Origin: Cnuibacter physcomitrellae
GTDB taxonomy: Bacteria > Actinomycetota > Actinomycetes > Actinomycetales > Microbacteriaceae
Direction of reading: 5' to 3'
Length of the DNA stretch: 64,000 nucleotides
NCBI RefSeq assembly: GCF_014640535.1
Contig: NZ_BMHD01000002.1
Span: 178,843-242,842 of the forward strand
Under the pieces are notes generated by a model. The model searched no databases. It saw only the letters and a program-made list of their open reading frames with translations, and was not told where the DNA came from. Made by a program: the position numbers and the translations under genes. Below are positions 8,579-16,716 of the stretch, one piece after another. The stretch's first letter is position 1, and each line of letters opens with the position of its first letter.

Positions 8579-9349
8579 ATGATCGAGCTGAAGACCCCCG
8601 CGGAGATCGAGGAGATGCGTCCCGCGGGCGAGTTCGTCGCCTCGGTGCTCACCGAGCTCGCCGCGCGGGCCACCGTCGGCACGAACCTGCTCACGCTCGA
8701 CCGCATCGCGCACCAGATGATCCGCGATCGCGGCGCCGAGTCCTGCTACATCGACTACCACCCCTCGTTCGGCGCCTCTCCGTTCGGCAAGGTGCTCTGC
8801 ACCTCGGTCAACGACGCCGTGCTGCACGGACTCCCCTTCGACTACGTGCTGCGCGAGGGCGACGTCGTGAGCCTCGACTTCGCGGCGTCCGTGAACGGAT
8901 GGGTCGCCGACTCGGCCCTCACCGTGATCGCCGGACGTCCACGCTCCGAAGAGGACGTGCGACTCATCGAGGTCACCACCGAGGCGCTGGCCGCCGGCAT
9001 CGCGGCCGCCCAGCCCGGCGGACGGATCGGCGACATCTCCGCGGCGATCGGGGCCGTCGCCACGGCGGCCGGGTACGGCGTCAACACCGACTTCGGCGGG
9101 CACGGCGTGGGCCGCACCATGCACGGGGATCCGCACGTGCCGAACCAGGGACGCCCCGGACGCGGGCTCCCCCTCCGGCCCGGTCTCGTGATCGCGATCG
9201 AGCCGTGGTTCCTCGAGACCACCGATCGCATCTACACCGACAAGGATGGCTGGACGCTCCGGTCCTCCGACGGATCGAACGGCGCCCACATGGAGCACAC
9301 CGTCGCGATCACGGAGGAAGGCCCGGTCATCCTCACCGCGCGCGGCTGA
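8579..9349 (+). CDS. map: Methionine aminopeptidase, type I
   Basis: Removes the initiator methionine from nascent proteins. The 256-aa protein has the pita-bread fold with metal ligands visible in order: SLDFAA (Asp), VADSA (Asp), FGGHGVGR (His), IAIEPW (Glu) and GAHMEHT (Glu). It lacks the N-terminal SH3-binding extension of some actinobacterial paralogues. A good AAGGAG lies upstream of the ATG, so unlike many neighbours it has a conventional leader. It converges on trmD with a gap of only 7 bp. Confidence 0.95.
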   Translation: MIELKTPAEIEEMRPAGEFVASVLTELAARATVGTNLLTLDRIAHQMIRDRGAESCYIDYHPSFGASPFGKVLCTSVNDAVLHGLPFDYVLREGDVVSLDFAASVNGWVADSALTVIAGRPRSEEDVRLIEVTTEALAAGIAAAQPGGRIGDISAAIGAVATAAGYGVNTDFGGHGVGRTMHGDPHVPNQGRPGRGLPLRPGLVIAIEPWFLETTDRIYTDKDGWTLRSSDGSNGAHMEHTVAITEEGPVILTARG

Positions 9350-9356
9350 GGGCGGC

Positions 9357-10073
9357 TCAGTCCGTCGAGTCGTCGTCCTCCGCCAGCAGCTCGGGGCGCA
9401 CGCGGCGGGTCCGCTCGACCTGCTGCTCGCGGCGCCAGGCGGCGATCGCGGCGTGGTTGCCGCTCAGCAGCACCGGAGGGACCTCCCGCTCGCGCCACAC
9501 CGCGGGCTTGGTGTAGCTCGGGTACTCGAGCAGGCCGTCCTCGTGCGACTCCTCGACGAGGCTCTCGGGGTTGCCGACCACACCCGGGATGAGGCGCCCG
9601 ATCGCCTCGATCATCGCCATGGCGGCGACCTCTCCCCCGTTCAGAACGTAGTCTCCGAGGCTCACCAGCCTCACCTCGACGCGTTCGGCGACCTCGTCGA
9701 AGACCCGCTGGTCGATGCCCTCGTAGCGACCGCATCCGATCACGAGGTGCTGCTTCGCCGCCAGCTCGTGCGCCATGGCCTGGGTGAACAGCTGCCCGGC
9801 GGGGCTCGGGAACAGCACGACCGTGCCGGGGTCGTGGGCGGGAGTGCCCCCGAGCAGCTCGTCGAACGCCTCGCCCCACGGCTCGGGCTTCATCACCATC
9901 CCCGCGCCGCCGCCGTACGGGGTGTCGTCCACGGTGCGGTGCCGGTCGTGGGTGTGCGAGCGCAGATCGTGCGCGACGACCTCGAGGATCCCCGCCTGCC
10001 GCGCCCGCCCCAACAGCGAGATGTCGAGCACCCCGAAGAACTCCGGGAAGATCGTGACCACGTCGATGCGCAT
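9357..10073 (-). CDS. trmD: tRNA (guanine-N1)-methyltransferase TrmD
   Basis: Methylates G37 of tRNAs using S-adenosylmethionine and so prevents +1 frameshifting. The 238-aa protein is a SPOUT-fold enzyme. The N-terminus [13 protein letters not shown] is diagnostic, and the knotted SAM site is seen as [12 protein letters not shown] (about 134-145). Although it belongs to the rpsP-khpA-rimM-trmD order, a long hairpin (10146-10210) separates it from rimM and a TACCCT box lies 6 nt before its ATG, so it probably has its own leaderless transcript. Confidence 0.96.
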   Translation of the reverse strand: MRIDVVTIFPEFFGVLDISLLGRARQAGILEVVAHDLRSHTHDRHRTVDDTPYGGGAGMVMKPEPWGEAFDELLGGTPAHDPGTVVLFPSPAGQLFTQAMAHELAAKQHLVIGCGRYEGIDQRVFDEVAERVEVRLVSLGDYVLNGGEVAAMAMIEAIGRLIPGVVGNPESLVEESHEDGLLEYPSYTKPAVWREREVPPVLLSGNHAAIAAWRREQQVERTRRVRPELLAEDDDSTD

Positions 10074-10079
10074 CCGACC

Positions 10080-10085
10080 AGGGTA
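10080..10085 (-). promoter_or_regulatory. -10 box of trmD
   Basis: TACCCT on the minus strand, 6 nt before the trmD ATG. It lies downstream of the rimM-end hairpin and suggests a separate leaderless trmD mRNA. Confidence 0.5.
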
Positions 10086-10145
10086 GCCGCGGGCCGCGGC
10101 GCGCGATGACCGTCGCGGTCGTCATGATCGCGGAGCGGAAACGCA

Positions 10146-10210
10146 GAAAGGTCGCCTGTGAGCGGACACGAGGCGACGGGGGCCTCGACGACGCTCACAG
10201 GCGACCTTTC
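10146..10210. repeat. Long palindrome between rimM and trmD
   Basis: Perfect 19-bp arms, GAAAGGTCGCCTGTGAGCG (10146-10164) and its complement (10192-10210), flank a 27-nt loop. It begins just 5 bp after the rimM stop and probably ends the rpsP-khpA-rimM transcript. No T-run follows. It resembles other long hairpins at gene ends in this window in form but not in sequence. Confidence 0.85.
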
Positions 10211-10215
10211 GAACG

Positions 10216-10845
10216 TCAGTGCTCGGGGTCGGGCTCCGCGGATGCCTCGCCGGGGGTGGGCTCCGGGTCGTCGTCCGGGATCTCCTCGAACAGGCCCGCC
10301 GGAGGGGTCACGGTGACGACACCGGCGTCGAGGTCGACGCTCGGGACGATCTCCTTGACGAACGGCACCATGACCTCGCCGTCGGCGGTCTTCACGATGA
10401 GGAGGTCCTGGGCGGGCAGGTGCTCCACGAGCTTCACCGTGCCGACGGCGACGCCGTCGCGCACGACGGAGAGGCCCACCAGCTGGTGGTCGAACCACTC
10501 GTCGTCGCCCGGGGCGTCCGCCTCCGGGTCGAGGTCGATCCAGAGGATCGCCTTGATCAACGACTCGGCCGCGGTACGGTCGGTGACCCCCGTGAAGAAG
10601 CCGACCGGATGCTGGTTGTACCAGCGCAGCTCGGCCAGCTCGAGCGTCTTGCCGTGCCAGGGCGAGTCGGCCGGGACCTGGAGGGAGAACACGGCGCCCG
10701 GCACGAACCGGCGCTCCGGATCGTCGGTGAACAGCTCCAGCTTGATCGCGCCCTTCAGCCCGTGGGCCTTCGTCAAGCGACCGACCCGGAGCTGGGTCTT
10801 CTCAGTAATCGGTGTCCACCACGTCGACGCGCACGCGACGCCCAT
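10216..10845 (-). CDS. rimM: 16S rRNA maturation protein RimM
   Basis: Assists assembly of the 30S head and binds S19. It has an N-terminal RimM barrel (RVGRLTKAHGLKGAIKLELF) and a C-terminal PRC-barrel (VMVPFVKEIVPSVD), then an acidic tail. The start is uncertain. The conserved part begins at TQLRVGR, yet after the khpA stop there is no ATG, GTG or TTG in frame before it. The only standard start is the ATG at 10845, 44 nt inside khpA; an ATT at 10809 is an unusual alternative. The coordinates use the ATG. Translation is coupled to khpA either way. Confidence 0.9.
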   Translation of the reverse strand: MGVACASTWWTPITEKTQLRVGRLTKAHGLKGAIKLELFTDDPERRFVPGAVFSLQVPADSPWHGKTLELAELRWYNQHPVGFFTGVTDRTAAESLIKAILWIDLDPEADAPGDDEWFDHQLVGLSVVRDGVAVGTVKLVEHLPAQDLLIVKTADGEVMVPFVKEIVPSVDLDAGVVTVTPPAGLFEEIPDDDPEPTPGEASAEPDPEH

Positions 10846-11038
10846 CGGCGAGCGCGGTGACGAGGGTGCGCAGGGCCTTCGCCGTGCGTCCGGATCGACC
10901 GATCACGCGACCGAGGTCCTCGGGGTGCACACGCACCTCGAGGACCTCGCCGCGCGGGGAGCTCTTCGTGACCACGGTCACCTCGTCGGGGTTGTCGACC
11001 ATCCCCTTGACGAGGTGCTCGAGAGCAGGAGCGAGCAA
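10802..11038 (-). CDS. khpA: KH-domain RNA-binding protein KhpA (YlqC)
   Basis: A 78-aa single KH-domain protein with the GxxG loop in GRSGRTAKALR (about 46-56). In other bacteria KhpA pairs with KhpB to bind RNA and influences cell size and division. It starts with TTG at 11038, 2 nt after the rpsP stop, and overlaps rimM. The order rpsP-khpA-rimM is widely conserved. Confidence 0.92.
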   Translation of the reverse strand: MLAPALEHLVKGMVDNPDEVTVVTKSSPRGEVLEVRVHPEDLGRVIGRSGRTAKALRTLVTALADGRRVRVDVVDTDY

Positions 11039-11040
11039 GG

Positions 11041-11478
11041 TCAGGCCTGGTCTTCGGTGGACTCGGCGGCCTCGGTGTCAGCAGCCTCGTCGGCGGGAGC
11101 GGTCTCCTCGACCGGAGCGGCCTTGGGCTCGCTCTTCGGCTTCAGGACGGGCTTCTTCTTGTCGTCGGCGACGAACGCCTCCTTGCCCTTGGGGGCCTCG
11201 ACGCGCGACTCGGTGGGGCCCTCACCGGTGAAGGTGCCCCAGTCGCCGGTGAGCTTGAGGAGGGCCTCGACCTGCTCGGTGGGCTGAGCGCCCACGCCGA
11301 GCCAGTACTGGGCACGCTCGGAGTCGACCTCGATCAGCGAGGGCTGCTCGGTCGGGTGGTACTTGCCGATCTCCTCGATGACACGACCATCGCGCTTGGT
11401 GCGCGAGTCGGCGACGACGATGCGGTAGTAAGGCGCGCGGATCTTGCCCAGGCGCTTGAGACGGATTTTGACGGCCAC
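11041..11478 (-). CDS. rpsP: 30S ribosomal protein S16
   Basis: Ribosomal protein S16, needed for 30S assembly. The core is clear: [20 protein letters not shown], then [15 protein letters not shown]. The GTG at 11478 has AGGAG 4 nt before it. The product is 145 aa, far longer than the 80-90 aa of many bacteria, because of an Ala/Glu/Lys-rich tail of about 50 residues, a feature common in Actinobacteria. It is the first gene of rpsP-khpA-rimM. Confidence 0.96.
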   Translation of the reverse strand: MAVKIRLKRLGKIRAPYYRIVVADSRTKRDGRVIEEIGKYHPTEQPSLIEVDSERAQYWLGVGAQPTEQVEALLKLTGDWGTFTGEGPTESRVEAPKGKEAFVADDKKKPVLKPKSEPKAAPVEETAPADEAADTEAAESTEDQA

Positions 11479-11605
11479 GGTTCTCCTGTTGGATGTGTGA
11501 AGCGGACGAACTGACTGCCGTGGGCGTGGGGGCACACTCGGCGGAAGCTCAACGATGTGTGACGCCGCCAGATAGAGGGTCGGGCGGGCGCACACTCGAC
11601 TGACT

Positions 11606-11611
11606 ATTCTG
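11606..11611 (-). promoter_or_regulatory. Putative -10 box of rpsP
   Basis: CAGAAT on the minus strand, the same hexamer as at rplS, about 130 bp before the rpsP GTG. The -35 is weak. Confidence 0.35.
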
Positions 11612-11671
11612 ACAGATATCGGCGTCCGGGCGGTAATCAGCCCCTGGCGGGCACGGAGAGGGAACGCGTCC

Positions 11672-12808
11672 ATGAAGATCGACTTCGCGCCGTCGGAGCG
11701 CTCGACGCTCGGCATCGAGTGGGAGGTCGCGATGGTCGACCGGACCACCGGCGACCTCGTGTCCGTCGCCACCGAGGTGCTCACCGCGCTCCAGGGTCCG
11801 GACGGGGAGCCGCACCCCCAGATCACCAACGAGCTGCTCCTCAACACCGTCGAGCTGGTGTCGGGCGTGCACCATCGGGTGTCGGATGCGGTCGACGACC
11901 TCCAGGGACAGCTCGCCGAGGTGCGTGCCATCACCGACCCGCTCGACGTCGAGCTGATGTGCGCCGGATCCCACCCGTTCGGCCAGTGGTACGACCAGGA
12001 GGTCACCGACAAGGAGCGGTACCACAAGCTCATCGACCGCACCCAGTGGTGGGGCCGGAACATGATGATCTGGGGCATCCACGTCCACGTCGGGATCGAC
12101 GCCGCTGACAAGGCGCTGCCCATCGTCGACTCGCTCCTCAACTACTACCCGCACCTGCAGGCGCTGAGCGCCTCCAGCCCGTTCTGGGGCGGGGTGAGGA
12201 CCGGCTACGCCTCCAACCGGGCGTTGATGTTCCAGCAGCTCCCGACGGCGGGCCTGCCCTACCAGTTCGGTGCCTGGGCGAACTACGAGGAGTACGTCGA
12301 CGACCTCGTCCGCACCGGGGTCATCAGCGACCACAGCGAGGTCCGATGGGACGTCCGTCCGTCACCGAAATGGGGCACGGTCGAGATGCGCGCCTGCGAC
12401 GGGCTCTCGAGCCCCGAGGAGATCGGCGCGGTCGCCGCGTTCATCCAGTGCCTCGTCGACGACATGAGCGAACGGCTCGACGCCGGCGAGGACCTGCCGA
12501 CGATGCAGCCCTGGTACGTCCGCGAGAACAAGTGGCGTGCGGCCCGGTACGGCATGGAGGCGGAGATCATCCTCAACGCCGCGGGCGACGAGGAGCTCGT
12601 GACCGACGCCGTGCGCCGGGAGCTCGCCCGGCTCGCCCCGGTGGCGGAGCGGCTCGGGTGCTCGGCCGAGCTCGGGAACGTGGAGCTCATCCTGTCGCAG
12701 GGGGCGAGCTACCAGCGGCAGCTCGCGGTCGCCGAAGCCAACGGGGGGAGCCTCCAGGCCGTGGTGTCGTCGCTCACCCGCGAGCTGCGGCACGGGCTGG
12801 GGGCGTAG
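11672..12808 (+). CDS. Glutamate-cysteine ligase-like carboxylate-amine ligase (YbdK family)
   Basis: A 378-aa member of the GCS2/YbdK family of ATP-dependent carboxylate-amine ligases. Visible motifs include [18 protein letters not shown] (about 12-29), HPFGQW, the ATP-site region IWGIHVHVG (about 131) and [18 protein letters not shown] (about 227-244). YbdK itself has weak gamma-glutamylcysteine synthetase activity. As this organism appears to use mycothiol, the true substrate is open. There are short A+G-rich stretches before the ATG. It diverges from rpsP and ends before two large palindromes. Confidence 0.85.
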   Translation: MKIDFAPSERSTLGIEWEVAMVDRTTGDLVSVATEVLTALQGPDGEPHPQITNELLLNTVELVSGVHHRVSDAVDDLQGQLAEVRAITDPLDVELMCAGSHPFGQWYDQEVTDKERYHKLIDRTQWWGRNMMIWGIHVHVGIDAADKALPIVDSLLNYYPHLQALSASSPFWGGVRTGYASNRALMFQQLPTAGLPYQFGAWANYEEYVDDLVRTGVISDHSEVRWDVRPSPKWGTVEMRACDGLSSPEEIGAVAAFIQCLVDDMSERLDAGEDLPTMQPWYVRENKWRAARYGMEAEIILNAAGDEELVTDAVRRELARLAPVAERLGCSAELGNVELILSQGASYQRQLAVAEANGGSLQAVVSSLTRELRHGLGA

Positions 12809-12870
12809 GGACCTCGGCACCGGCCCGGTCGGGGGCACCGGCCCGTCCGGGCCACTTCGGCTAGCGGCGT

Positions 12871-12967
12871 GAGGTGGTTGTCGGTCTTCGTCTCGAGTCG
12901 CTTCCAGGCGCCTGCGGCGCCCGCCAGGCCCAACCAGCGACTCGAGACGAAGACCGACAACCACCTC
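12871..12967. repeat. Palindromic element A: 31-bp perfect arms, 35-nt conserved core
   Basis: Left arm 12871-12901 and right arm 12937-12967 are perfectly complementary over 31 bp. The core 12902-12936 reads TTCCAGGCGCC...CAACCA. The inner 7 bp of the arms (GAGTCGC/GCGACTC) and the core are shared with element B, but here the core is in the opposite orientation; the outer 24 bp of the arms differ. It lies after the 12808 stop in a convergent gap, so it can act as a two-way terminator. Confidence 0.9.
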
Positions 12968-13036
12968 CCGCCTCTGTCCTACGGAGAGGGCGGGAACGGA
13001 TCTCCCGCTCGACTCGGGTTTACGGGCGGGAGAGGT

Positions 13037-13137
13037 GGGAGAGGGGCACGGGTCTTCCCTCTGAGTCGCTGGTTGGGCCTGGCGGGCGCCGTAGGCGCCT
13101 GGAGGCGACTCAGAGGGAAGACCCGTGCCCCTCTCCC
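13037..13137. repeat. Palindromic element B: 33-bp perfect arms, inverted copy of the same core
   Basis: Left arm 13037-13069 and right arm 13105-13137 are perfectly complementary over 33 bp. The core 13070-13104 (TGGTTGGGCCTGG...) is the reverse complement of element A's core with two substitutions. The outer arms differ from element A but keep a GAAGACC block. The right flank CCGCCGCTGTC resembles CCGCCTCTGTC after element A. Apart from elements A and B, nothing else was seen in the 12809-13182 gap. Confidence 0.9.
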
Positions 13138-13182
13138 GCCGCTGTCAACGAAGAAGTGCGGATGGAAGCACGTCCCGCAGGA

Positions 13183-13989
13183 CTAGAGGGAGTCGCGCCA
13201 GCGGACGAGGGACTCGGCGGCGGCGAAGTCGAGGTCGGGGGCGGTGATGCTGAGGGTGAAGAGGGTGACGCCGGCCTCGAGCTGGGCGTCGAGGGGGGAG
13301 TAGTCGCCACCGCTGTCGGCACGGACCGCGGTCGAGATCTCGATCTCGCTGCGATCGCGGCCCTCCTTCGCGCACCATTCGTCGAGCACCGCGAGCTTGC
13401 GGTTGAGGGTCTCCACGTCGCTGAACGAGTGCCAGATGTCGGCGTGCTTCGCCACGAGGCGGAGCGTCTTCTTCTCGCCGCCGCCGCCGATGAGGACGGG
13501 GATGTGGCGAGTCGGCTGCGGGTTCAGCTTCGACCAGCGCGACTCGATGCGGGGCAGGTCCTCGGCGAGGGCGTCGAGACGCGAGCCCACCGTGCCGAAG
13601 TCGTAGCCGTACTCGACGTAGTCGCGCTCGAACCAGCCCGAGCCGATGCCGAAGATGAGGCGCCCGGTGTCGCCGTCCTTCTTCGAGATGTGGTCGACCG
13701 TGCGGGCCATGTCCGCCAGCAGCTCCGGGTTGCGGTAGCTGTTGCAGGTCACGAGGGGTCCGAACTGCACGCGCGAGGTCTGCTCGGCCCACGCGGCGAG
13801 CATCGACCAGCCCTCGAAGTGCGTCCCCTCGGGATCGCCCGACAGCGGGAAGAAGTGATCCCAGTTGAAGAGCACGTCGATCCCCATGTCCTCGAGCCGC
13901 ACGACGGCGTCGCGGATCTCGGCGTAGGAGGAGTGATGCTGGGGTGCAAGCTGCACCCCGACGCGGACTGGGCGTGAAGGAGTCGTCAT
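13183..13989 (-). CDS. LLM-class F420-type oxidoreductase
   Basis: A 268-aa luciferase-like (TIM-barrel) oxidoreductase of the F420-dependent type found in Actinobacteria. Seen: VRVGVQLAPQH at the N-terminus, FNWDHFFPL, GIGSGWFERDYVEYG (about 118-132) and PVLIGGGGEKKTLRLVAKHAD (about 167-187), the last typical of the cofactor-binding region. The substrate is unknown. The ATG is 6 nt after a TAGCGT box, suggesting a leaderless single-gene transcript that ends at palindromic element B. Confidence 0.88.
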   Translation of the reverse strand: MTTPSRPVRVGVQLAPQHHSSYAEIRDAVVRLEDMGIDVLFNWDHFFPLSGDPEGTHFEGWSMLAAWAEQTSRVQFGPLVTCNSYRNPELLADMARTVDHISKKDGDTGRLIFGIGSGWFERDYVEYGYDFGTVGSRLDALAEDLPRIESRWSKLNPQPTRHIPVLIGGGGEKKTLRLVAKHADIWHSFSDVETLNRKLAVLDEWCAKEGRDRSEIEISTAVRADSGGDYSPLDAQLEAGVTLFTLSITAPDLDFAAAESLVRWRDSL

Positions 13990-13995
13990 GCCCTC

Positions 13996-14001
13996 ACGCT
14001 A
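13996..14001 (-). promoter_or_regulatory. -10 box of the LLM oxidoreductase gene
   Basis: TAGCGT, 6 nt before the ATG on the minus strand. Confidence 0.45.
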
Positions 14002-14015
14002 CTCCGGCGAGGAGG

Positions 14016-14945
14016 TCAGTTCTGCTCGCTGCGTCCGAGCCGCCAGTAGCCCATGAACGCGACCGCCTTGCGGTCCATCCCGCGCTCGGCCACGAGGTGC
14101 CGGCGCAGCAGCTTGATGACGCTCGCCTCCCCCGCGAGCCAGGCGTAGAGCGGTGCGTCGTCGAGGGCGGCGTGGCCGGCGTCGTCGCTCGGCACCTCCC
14201 ACAGCAGTCCGGCGTCGACGTCCACGTCGTCGAGGTCGACCTCGGAGTCGAGCGCCTCGAGGAGCCCGTCCACCTTGTCGCGGACGAGGGGCGAGAGGGC
14301 GTCGCCGTGCTGTCCCCCGTCCCGCGCCAGGACGATCACCTCGAAGCCCGGGTGCGTCGGCAGGGCGACCGCGTCATCCGGATGCGGGACCTCCACGAGG
14401 GCGCAGCCCCGCGCATCCGCCGGCAGCGCCTCGAGGATGTTCGCGATCGCGGGAAGGGCGGTCTCGTCGCCGGCCAGCAGCACCCGACCCGAACGCCTCG
14501 GCGGGAGGAAGTCGACGCCGCCGTGGAACCCGTCATAGGCCGCGTTCGGGCCGAGGACCACGATCGAGTCGCCCGGCTCCGCCGAGGTCGCCCAGCGGGA
14601 GGCCGGGCCGGTGACGCCGTGCAGGACGATGTCGACGTCGATCTCGCGCTGCTCCTGTCGCACCGCGCGGATCGTGTAGGTGCGGATGGGGTTCCGCAGC
14701 TCGTCGGGGAGCTCGCGCCACTGCGCGTACCAGTCGTCGCCCATCGGGACGGGAGCGAGCCCCACCCCCTCCAGCGGGAAGATCAGCTTGATGCGCTGGT
14801 CGAGGCCCCTGTCGGCGAACTGGTCGAGCTCCGGTCCGGCGAAGGTGAAGCGGACGAAGCTCGGCGAGATCCGACGGCGGCGGACCAGCGTGACCTCGTG
14901 CAGGCGGAACGGCGCGGTCGGGGTCTGGGTGCTGAGCCGGGGCAT
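14016..14945 (-). CDS. Siderophore-interacting protein (FAD/NADPH ferric reductase)
   Basis: A 309-aa SIP/ViuB-family flavoprotein that reduces ferric siderophores in the cytoplasm to release iron. The N-terminal FAD-binding domain includes IRTYTIRAVR (about 86-95), matching the RxYTxR flavin motif. The C-terminal NAD(P)H-like domain carries VLLAGDETALPAI (about 174-186). A DtxR/IdeR-like iron box covers its -10 (14951-14966), so it should be repressed when iron is sufficient. The ATG is 7 nt after TACCCT, suggesting a leaderless transcript. Confidence 0.92.
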   Translation of the reverse strand: MPRLSTQTPTAPFRLHEVTLVRRRRISPSFVRFTFAGPELDQFADRGLDQRIKLIFPLEGVGLAPVPMGDDWYAQWRELPDELRNPIRTYTIRAVRQEQREIDVDIVLHGVTGPASRWATSAEPGDSIVVLGPNAAYDGFHGGVDFLPPRRSGRVLLAGDETALPAIANILEALPADARGCALVEVPHPDDAVALPTHPGFEVIVLARDGGQHGDALSPLVRDKVDGLLEALDSEVDLDDVDVDAGLLWEVPSDDAGHAALDDAPLYAWLAGEASVIKLLRRHLVAERGMDRKAVAFMGYWRLGRSEQN

Positions 14946-14950
14946 GTCGA

Positions 14951-14966
14951 TAAGGGTAGCCTAAGC
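14951..14966 (-). promoter_or_regulatory. DtxR/IdeR-like iron box over the -10 of the SIP gene
   Basis: GCTTAGGCTACCCTTA on the minus strand matches 13 of 16 positions of the central part of the DtxR/IdeR consensus (GGTTAGGCTAACCTAA). It contains the -10 box TACCCT (14953-14958), which is 7 nt before the ATG, so a bound repressor would block RNA polymerase directly. Confidence 0.75.
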
Positions 14967-15022
14967 TTCCCCGGTCGGCCTGGGAGTCCGGAAGGAGACG
15001 CTCGCCCGGAACGGGCGATGCG

Positions 15023-16603
15023 TCAGCGCAGGAAGCGCTGCAGCGCCTCGAGCTCCTCCGGCGAGGGGTTCTGCAAGCCGTTCGGCGCCTTCGCGCCGAG
15101 CCCGAAGCCCGCGCCCGACTTCTCGGGCTCCGCCCCCACAGGCTTCACCCCGGACGCCCGTGCCGCGTTCTCGGCCGCACGCTTGGCCGGGTTGCCCGAC
15201 CGCGAGCCGCTGCCGCCCTTCTTCTTGGCGTTCTTGCGCGATCCACCGCCGAAGGAGGCGCCGGGCACCGGCCCCATGCCGGGGATGTTCGGCATGCCGC
15301 CCTTGGCCACGGTCTTCATCATCTTCGCGGCCTGCTCGAAGCGCTGCACGAGCTGGTTGACGTCGGTCACCGTCATGCCGGAGCCCTTGGCGATGCGCAG
15401 CCGACGGGATCCGTTGAGGATCTTGGGGTTCGTTCGCTCCTGCTTCGTCATCGACTGGATGATCGCCTCCGTGCGGACGATCTCCTTCTCGTCGAAGTTC
15501 TCGAGCTGCTGCTTGAGACCACCGGCGCCGGGGAGCATGCCGAGCATGTTCTTGATCGAGCCGGCCTTCCGCAGCTGCTGCATCTGCTTCAGGAAGTCGT
15601 CGAGCGTGAAGGAGTCGGTCGCGAACTTCTCGGCGACCTTGCGCGCCTCCTCCTCGTCGAACGCGCTCTGCGCCTGCTCGATGAGGGTGAGGATGTCACC
15701 GAGGTCGAGGATGCGGCTCGCCATGCGGTCGGGGTGGAAGGGCTCGAAGTCGTCGAGCGACTCCCCCGTCGAGGCGAAGATGATCGGACGGCCGGTGACG
15801 CTGGCCACAGAGAGCGCAGCACCACCGCGCGCGTCGCCGTCGAGCTTCGAGAGCACGACGCCGGTGAAGTCGACGCCCTCCTGGAAGGCACGGGCGGTCG
15901 CGACGGCGTCCTGGCCGATCATCGCGTCGATGACGAAGAGCACCTCGTCGGGGTCGACGGCCTTGCGGATGTCGGCGGCCTGCTTCATCAGCTCCGCGTC
16001 GACGCCGAGACGACCGGCCGTGTCGACGATGACGGTGTCGTACTGCTTGTCGACCGCGTACTTGATCGAGTCCTTGGCCACCCGGACCGGGTTGCCGACG
16101 CCGTTGCCGGGCTCGGGAGCGTAGACGGCGACACCGGCCTGCTGGCCGACGACCTGCAGCTGGTTCACCGCGTTCGGCCGCTGGAGGTCGGCGGCGACGA
16201 GCATCGGGGTGTGACCGTCCTTCGCGAGCCACTTCGCCAGCTTGCCGGCGAGCGTGGTCTTTCCGGCGCCCTGGAGGCCGGCGAGCATGATCACGGTCGG
16301 CGGCTTCTTGGCGAACTCGAGACGGCGCTGCTGCCCGCCGAGGATCTGGATGAGCTCCTCGTTGACGATCTGCACCACCTGCTGCGCCGGGTTGAGCGCG
16401 CGGTTCACCTCGTCGCTCAGGGCGCGCTCGCGCACCTTCCCAGTGAAGTCCTTGACCACCTCGAGCGCGACGTCGGCATCGAGCAGCGCACGCCGGATCT
16501 CCCGGACGGTCCCGTCGACGTCCGCCGCGGACAGCTTGCCCTTGGTGCGGAGGTTTCTGAAGGTGTCGGCGAGCCGGTCTGACAGGGATCCGAAGGTAGC
16601 CAT
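15023..16603 (-). CDS. ffh: Signal recognition particle protein Ffh
   Basis: SRP54 GTPase that binds signal sequences of nascent membrane proteins with the 4.5S RNA and docks to FtsY. The 526-aa protein has the N domain, a G domain with P-loop GLQGAGKTT (about 109), DTAGRLG and SKLDGDARGG, and a Met-rich M domain (about 330-450). A Gly/Lys/Ser-rich C-terminal tail ends near LEALQRFLR. The receptor gene ftsY lies 3 kb away, as usual in Actinobacteria. Confidence 0.97.
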   Translation of the reverse strand: MATFGSLSDRLADTFRNLRTKGKLSAADVDGTVREIRRALLDADVALEVVKDFTGKVRERALSDEVNRALNPAQQVVQIVNEELIQILGGQQRRLEFAKKPPTVIMLAGLQGAGKTTLAGKLAKWLAKDGHTPMLVAADLQRPNAVNQLQVVGQQAGVAVYAPEPGNGVGNPVRVAKDSIKYAVDKQYDTVIVDTAGRLGVDAELMKQAADIRKAVDPDEVLFVIDAMIGQDAVATARAFQEGVDFTGVVLSKLDGDARGGAALSVASVTGRPIIFASTGESLDDFEPFHPDRMASRILDLGDILTLIEQAQSAFDEEEARKVAEKFATDSFTLDDFLKQMQQLRKAGSIKNMLGMLPGAGGLKQQLENFDEKEIVRTEAIIQSMTKQERTNPKILNGSRRLRIAKGSGMTVTDVNQLVQRFEQAAKMMKTVAKGGMPNIPGMGPVPGASFGGGSRKNAKKKGGSGSRSGNPAKRAAENAARASGVKPVGAEPEKSGAGFGLGAKAPNGLQNPSPEELEALQRFLR

Positions 16604-16681
16604 GATCCGGCCATTTTAGCCGGGATGGCGGTCGCCCTCCTGCGGCGGGGCTCGGTGTCCGCCGAGAGCGCACGAGGAAAG

Positions 16682-16716
16682 GTAGTTATCGCGTGCTAAT
16701 GAGCTAGGCTAACTAC
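16682..16716 (+). promoter_or_regulatory. Putative MarR operator and -10 box
   Basis: The inverted heptamers GTAGTTA (16682-16688) and TAACTAC (16710-16716) flank the start region of the marR gene. TAGGCT (16705-16710) is 6 nt before the ATG, so the right half-site would cover the transcription start. This is consistent with autorepression. Confidence 0.55.

Noticed and set aside
11672-12808. Calling the gene gshA for glutathione synthesis
   Set aside because: No glutathione synthetase is seen and the mycoredoxin gene points to mycothiol; YbdK relatives have weak activity only.
12871-13137. Insertion-sequence ends
   Set aside because: Long inverted repeats could mark a transposon, but the enclosed segments are only 35 nt and there is no transposase or target duplication.
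12869-13186. Open frames across the two palindromes
   Set aside because: The inverted arms simply lack stops; translations are Arg/Gly-rich with mirrored halves and no start signal.
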